Of a stretch of DNA of 64,000 nucleotides, positions 61,841 through 64,000 are shown in pieces. The translations under genes and the position numbers were made by a program. The stretch's first letter is position 1; each line of letters begins with the position of its first letter. The DNA is from Ophthalmolycus amberensis (Eukaryota; Chordata; Actinopteri; Perciformes; Zoarcidae). The notes beneath the pieces were generated by a model. The model made no database searches, was not told the DNA's origin, and saw nothing but the letters and a program-made list of their open reading frames with translations. Location of the stretch: NCBI GenBank assembly GCA_024529925.1, contig JAFEUB010000722.1, positions 124,001 to 188,000 of the forward strand, given 5' to 3'.

Positions 61841-62832
61841 TGCCTGAAGTGCTCAGTATGTTTACAGGAGCTCATAAGCTTGGGAGCATGGGTTTAAGAG
61901 AACTTAAAAGGACATAATATAAGAAAGTCTCCAACGGCTTGAAGCAATAAATGTCATCAGGAAAGCTCTAGGCTGCATTAATGACTACATTAATGTCAAA
62001 TTATAACAAATGAGAGAAGAAATTCTTTATAATCCCTACCCTTGATTTACCACCTCTGACATTTTTGTTTCAACCTAATTTATAGCATGTATGTGTTTTA
62101 CTTTGCAGAACAAGAAGAAAGGTCGAGAAATGTCTGCATAATAATGTATTGAAAAATGAAACATTAAAGCCTGCAGACATAGTTTCTGACAAAAGCCATG
62201 CACCAGTGAATAAAGTCAGCAGAATAATCATGTCCACTGTATCTGTGATGAACTGAAGTATTGTCAACCCATAAATAGGTACGGTGACTTCAAATAATTG
62301 GGGTTAAATTGAGGCTTGGTGAAGGGTCCATGAAACGGCCACGTTCACAGTGTCAGTTTGTGGTAATTGGAATAATTTCAAATTAGTTTGAGAACAGGCG
62401 CCTCTAAATTAAAATACTAAAACAGATGAAGGCATTCAGCTGGGTTACCTAACGGATACGGCTGGTGTAGCGGTAGCCCTATATTTTCTTATTGTAAGCA
62501 AATCCCATGAAAAGACCAAAACCAGTGTGTTAGTCTGTCCTGTCAATACTTTCTGGCTATACTCTCTCAGGCCCAAAATCTGATCTACATTCATTCCTAC
62601 TGAAAACATACATCTTTAAAAAAGGTCACAACTGCCATTGTTACAGTACTGTCTCCAGTCCAGTCCAACCACCACCTGATAATAAGCCTCATAGCACTCT
62701 GAGGCAGAACAACATTTAAAATAAATAAATAAATAAAACGTTTATTAAATGATCTCAATTACTTTATGATTTGAAACAGCAGCACAAATCGCTTCATCTC
62801 TCAACTAATCTCCTCTTTCAATCTTTTTACAG

Positions 62833-62898
62833 CGTCTCCTCACCCAAACCATGTGGGGCGAGCGTGTCTAAAGCTGAAGGTGTATGTCAGACCTCCAG
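62833..62898 (+). CDS. efna2: Ephrin-A (ephrin-A2-like) exon 3
   Basis: This 66-nt exon continues the receptor-binding domain. The T carried over from exon 2 plus the first two bases CG make a Ser codon. The product then reads SPHPNHVGRACLKLKVYVRP followed by P, with one G left over for the next exon. The CLKLKVYVRP core is the last strand of the ephrin domain; its Cys normally pairs with a Cys in exon 2. The acceptor is a pyrimidine-rich stretch ending in tacag, and the donor CAG|gtaagt is strong. KVYVRP (rather than KVFVRP) and the PxPN-like linker are closer to ephrin-A2 than to A5. The next exon, with the C-terminal stalk and GPI signal, does not appear before 64000. Confidence 0.9.
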
Positions 62899-63961
62899 GT
62901 AAGTCACGCTTTAACTACACACACACGCAAAGGTCCAGATTGGCTATCAAAGTAAAAATTAGTGGGGAATAAGAGGTCTGATGGAATGCCCCGGCAACAC
63001 TCTCTGCTCTGATTCACAGACCAGCCGGGCAACACTTTAACACCTTTACTCACACACACATTCCGACACATTCACACATACAAGCTCACACAAGTGTGCG
63101 CAGGCACGCGTGCGCGCATGCACAAAGTGGCATACGCACTTCACATCAGATCACATCACATCACACTGGGTGTGAGGGAGACCTTCTGTCCTTGTAGAAA
63201 GAGAACAGAGCAGGCTGAAAGTGCTCTCTAAAAATGTTACCGAGCCTCCACATCACTCTACTGGCTGGATCTGTTCATAAGAAACAAGAGAGCAATCTAA
63301 TAATAAACCCATCGCATACTCTAGAAGTCTAATCTAATAATAGACACTTTGTATTTCTTAATAAAATTCCCATTAGGCCTCAGCCTTGTGGTAACTAATA
63401 CCCAGTTTGTTATATAGCATGCAACCTGATAAGATATACTCTTTTGAAAATAGCTCCCTCATAGATCGGCGTATGGATGCAGTGCTCACACGAGTATGTG
63501 GTTGTGCCGTAAAGTAACTCAACAGAGTGTCGACATACATGGGGAGCAGGTTACAGCGGCCATTACACTACACTTGCGTTATCTTGAAGATCTACCTGTA
63601 CGTCTTTTCAAAGGCGGATTCTACCTCATGAGCTTCCCAGGCTAAGCCTGACTAAAGAATCAAACCTGGGTAGTAACGCGTCTCCCTAGATAATGACACG
63701 GCTTTGAAGATCTTCGTACAAGGATGAGAGTCGGCCTTCGCAGCTTTTCCAGACTGAGATCATACCATCTATCGCTAAGATGGGGGAAGGAAATTCTCTC
63801 CTCCATAATTACTGACACAACATACGTTCTTTTATTCTGTCATTGCGGCGGCTCCTCGTTGATTTCTGCCTTTTTTGCTGCTCTTAAAGTAATCTGTCTG
63901 ACATTGTAACTTCCATCTGATCTGTGAAATACTGTCACCAGAGTGAGCTGTGAGCGGTTGC

Positions 63962-63997
<36 letters not shown>

Positions 63998-64000
63998 GTG
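62899..64000 (+). other. Start of efna2 intron 3
   Basis: Begins with gtaagt and runs off the window. It contains CA-rich sequence at 62920-63130 with short acacac, cacgcgtgcgcgc and tcacatcacatcaca stretches, and a (TG)n tract from 63965 to the window end. No further ephrin exon was seen. Confidence 0.7.
63965..64000. repeat. (TG)n microsatellite at window end
   Basis: At least 16 units with one GC interruption; continues beyond the window. Confidence 0.9.

Larger units (their letters stand above)
58548..62832 (+). other. efna2 intron 2
   Basis: This 4285-bp intron is bounded by gtgggt at 58548 and ag at 62831-62832 and joins codon phases correctly. It holds four alternating CA/TG tracts (60.2-60.7 kb), a short (AGGG)n run near 61238-61260, a (TG)n at 61449-61480 and a degraded tRNA-derived SINE (61633-61840). 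The frame of exon 2 stays open past the donor to a stop at about 58722, so a retained intron would give a shortened ephrin with no GPI anchor. No other exon was recognised in it. Confidence 0.85.

Overview
This window looks like teleost (ray-finned fish) nuclear DNA. The only host gene I can support is an ephrin-A gene on the + strand, most like ephrin-A2 (efna2). Exon 2 (58255-58547, 293 nt) and exon 3 (62833-62898, 66 nt) are present with matching splice phases. Exon 1 (signal peptide) and the last exon (GPI-anchor end) were not found. Everything left of 58254 is therefore best read as a very long first intron, possibly with upstream flank. 58548-62832 is intron 2 and 62899-64000 is the start of intron 3. 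The fish assignment rests on the mix of transposons and the very high density of (TG)n/(CA)n microsatellites.

Layout. 1-4012: non-coding, with degenerate GAT-rich stretches and a hAT MITE (1400-2097). 4021-5833: an internally deleted hAT transposon with TIRs and an 8-bp target duplication, carrying broken transposase reading frames. 5842-19470: intronic DNA holding a hAT-type MITE split by a tRNA-derived SINE (about 11487-11932) and a local family of degenerate repeat units (13.1-16.2 kb). 19471-22322: a minus-strand L2-type LINE with a 747-codon open RT frame but a deleted endonuclease centre. 22.3-47 kb: intronic DNA with microsatellites, a 503-bp hAT MITE next to a Tc1/mariner relic (26.9-27.9 kb), a 23-bp minisatellite (38.9 kb), a run of simple repeats (39.66-40.35 kb) and a 35-bp-stem hairpin (42.2 kb). 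47056-49652: a deleted CACTA/EnSpm-like transposon whose minus-strand gene remains as a zinc-finger exon plus three C-terminal exons, followed by a perfect 44-bp palindrome. 49.7-58.2 kb: more intron. 58.2-64 kb: the ephrin exons and their introns, with alternating CA/TG tracts and a degraded DANA-like SINE.

The ephrin would act at the cell surface as a GPI-linked ligand for EphA receptors. The transposon genes are independent of it and appear defective. A recurring theme is that three coding transposons of different classes keep both ends and lack a central coding segment. I did not find a convincing new multi-gene system. The most unusual signals are the two inverted repeats, the local 13-16 kb repeat family and the deleted but otherwise well-preserved transposons. 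Transposon family calls marked as recollection come from memory, without a database search.
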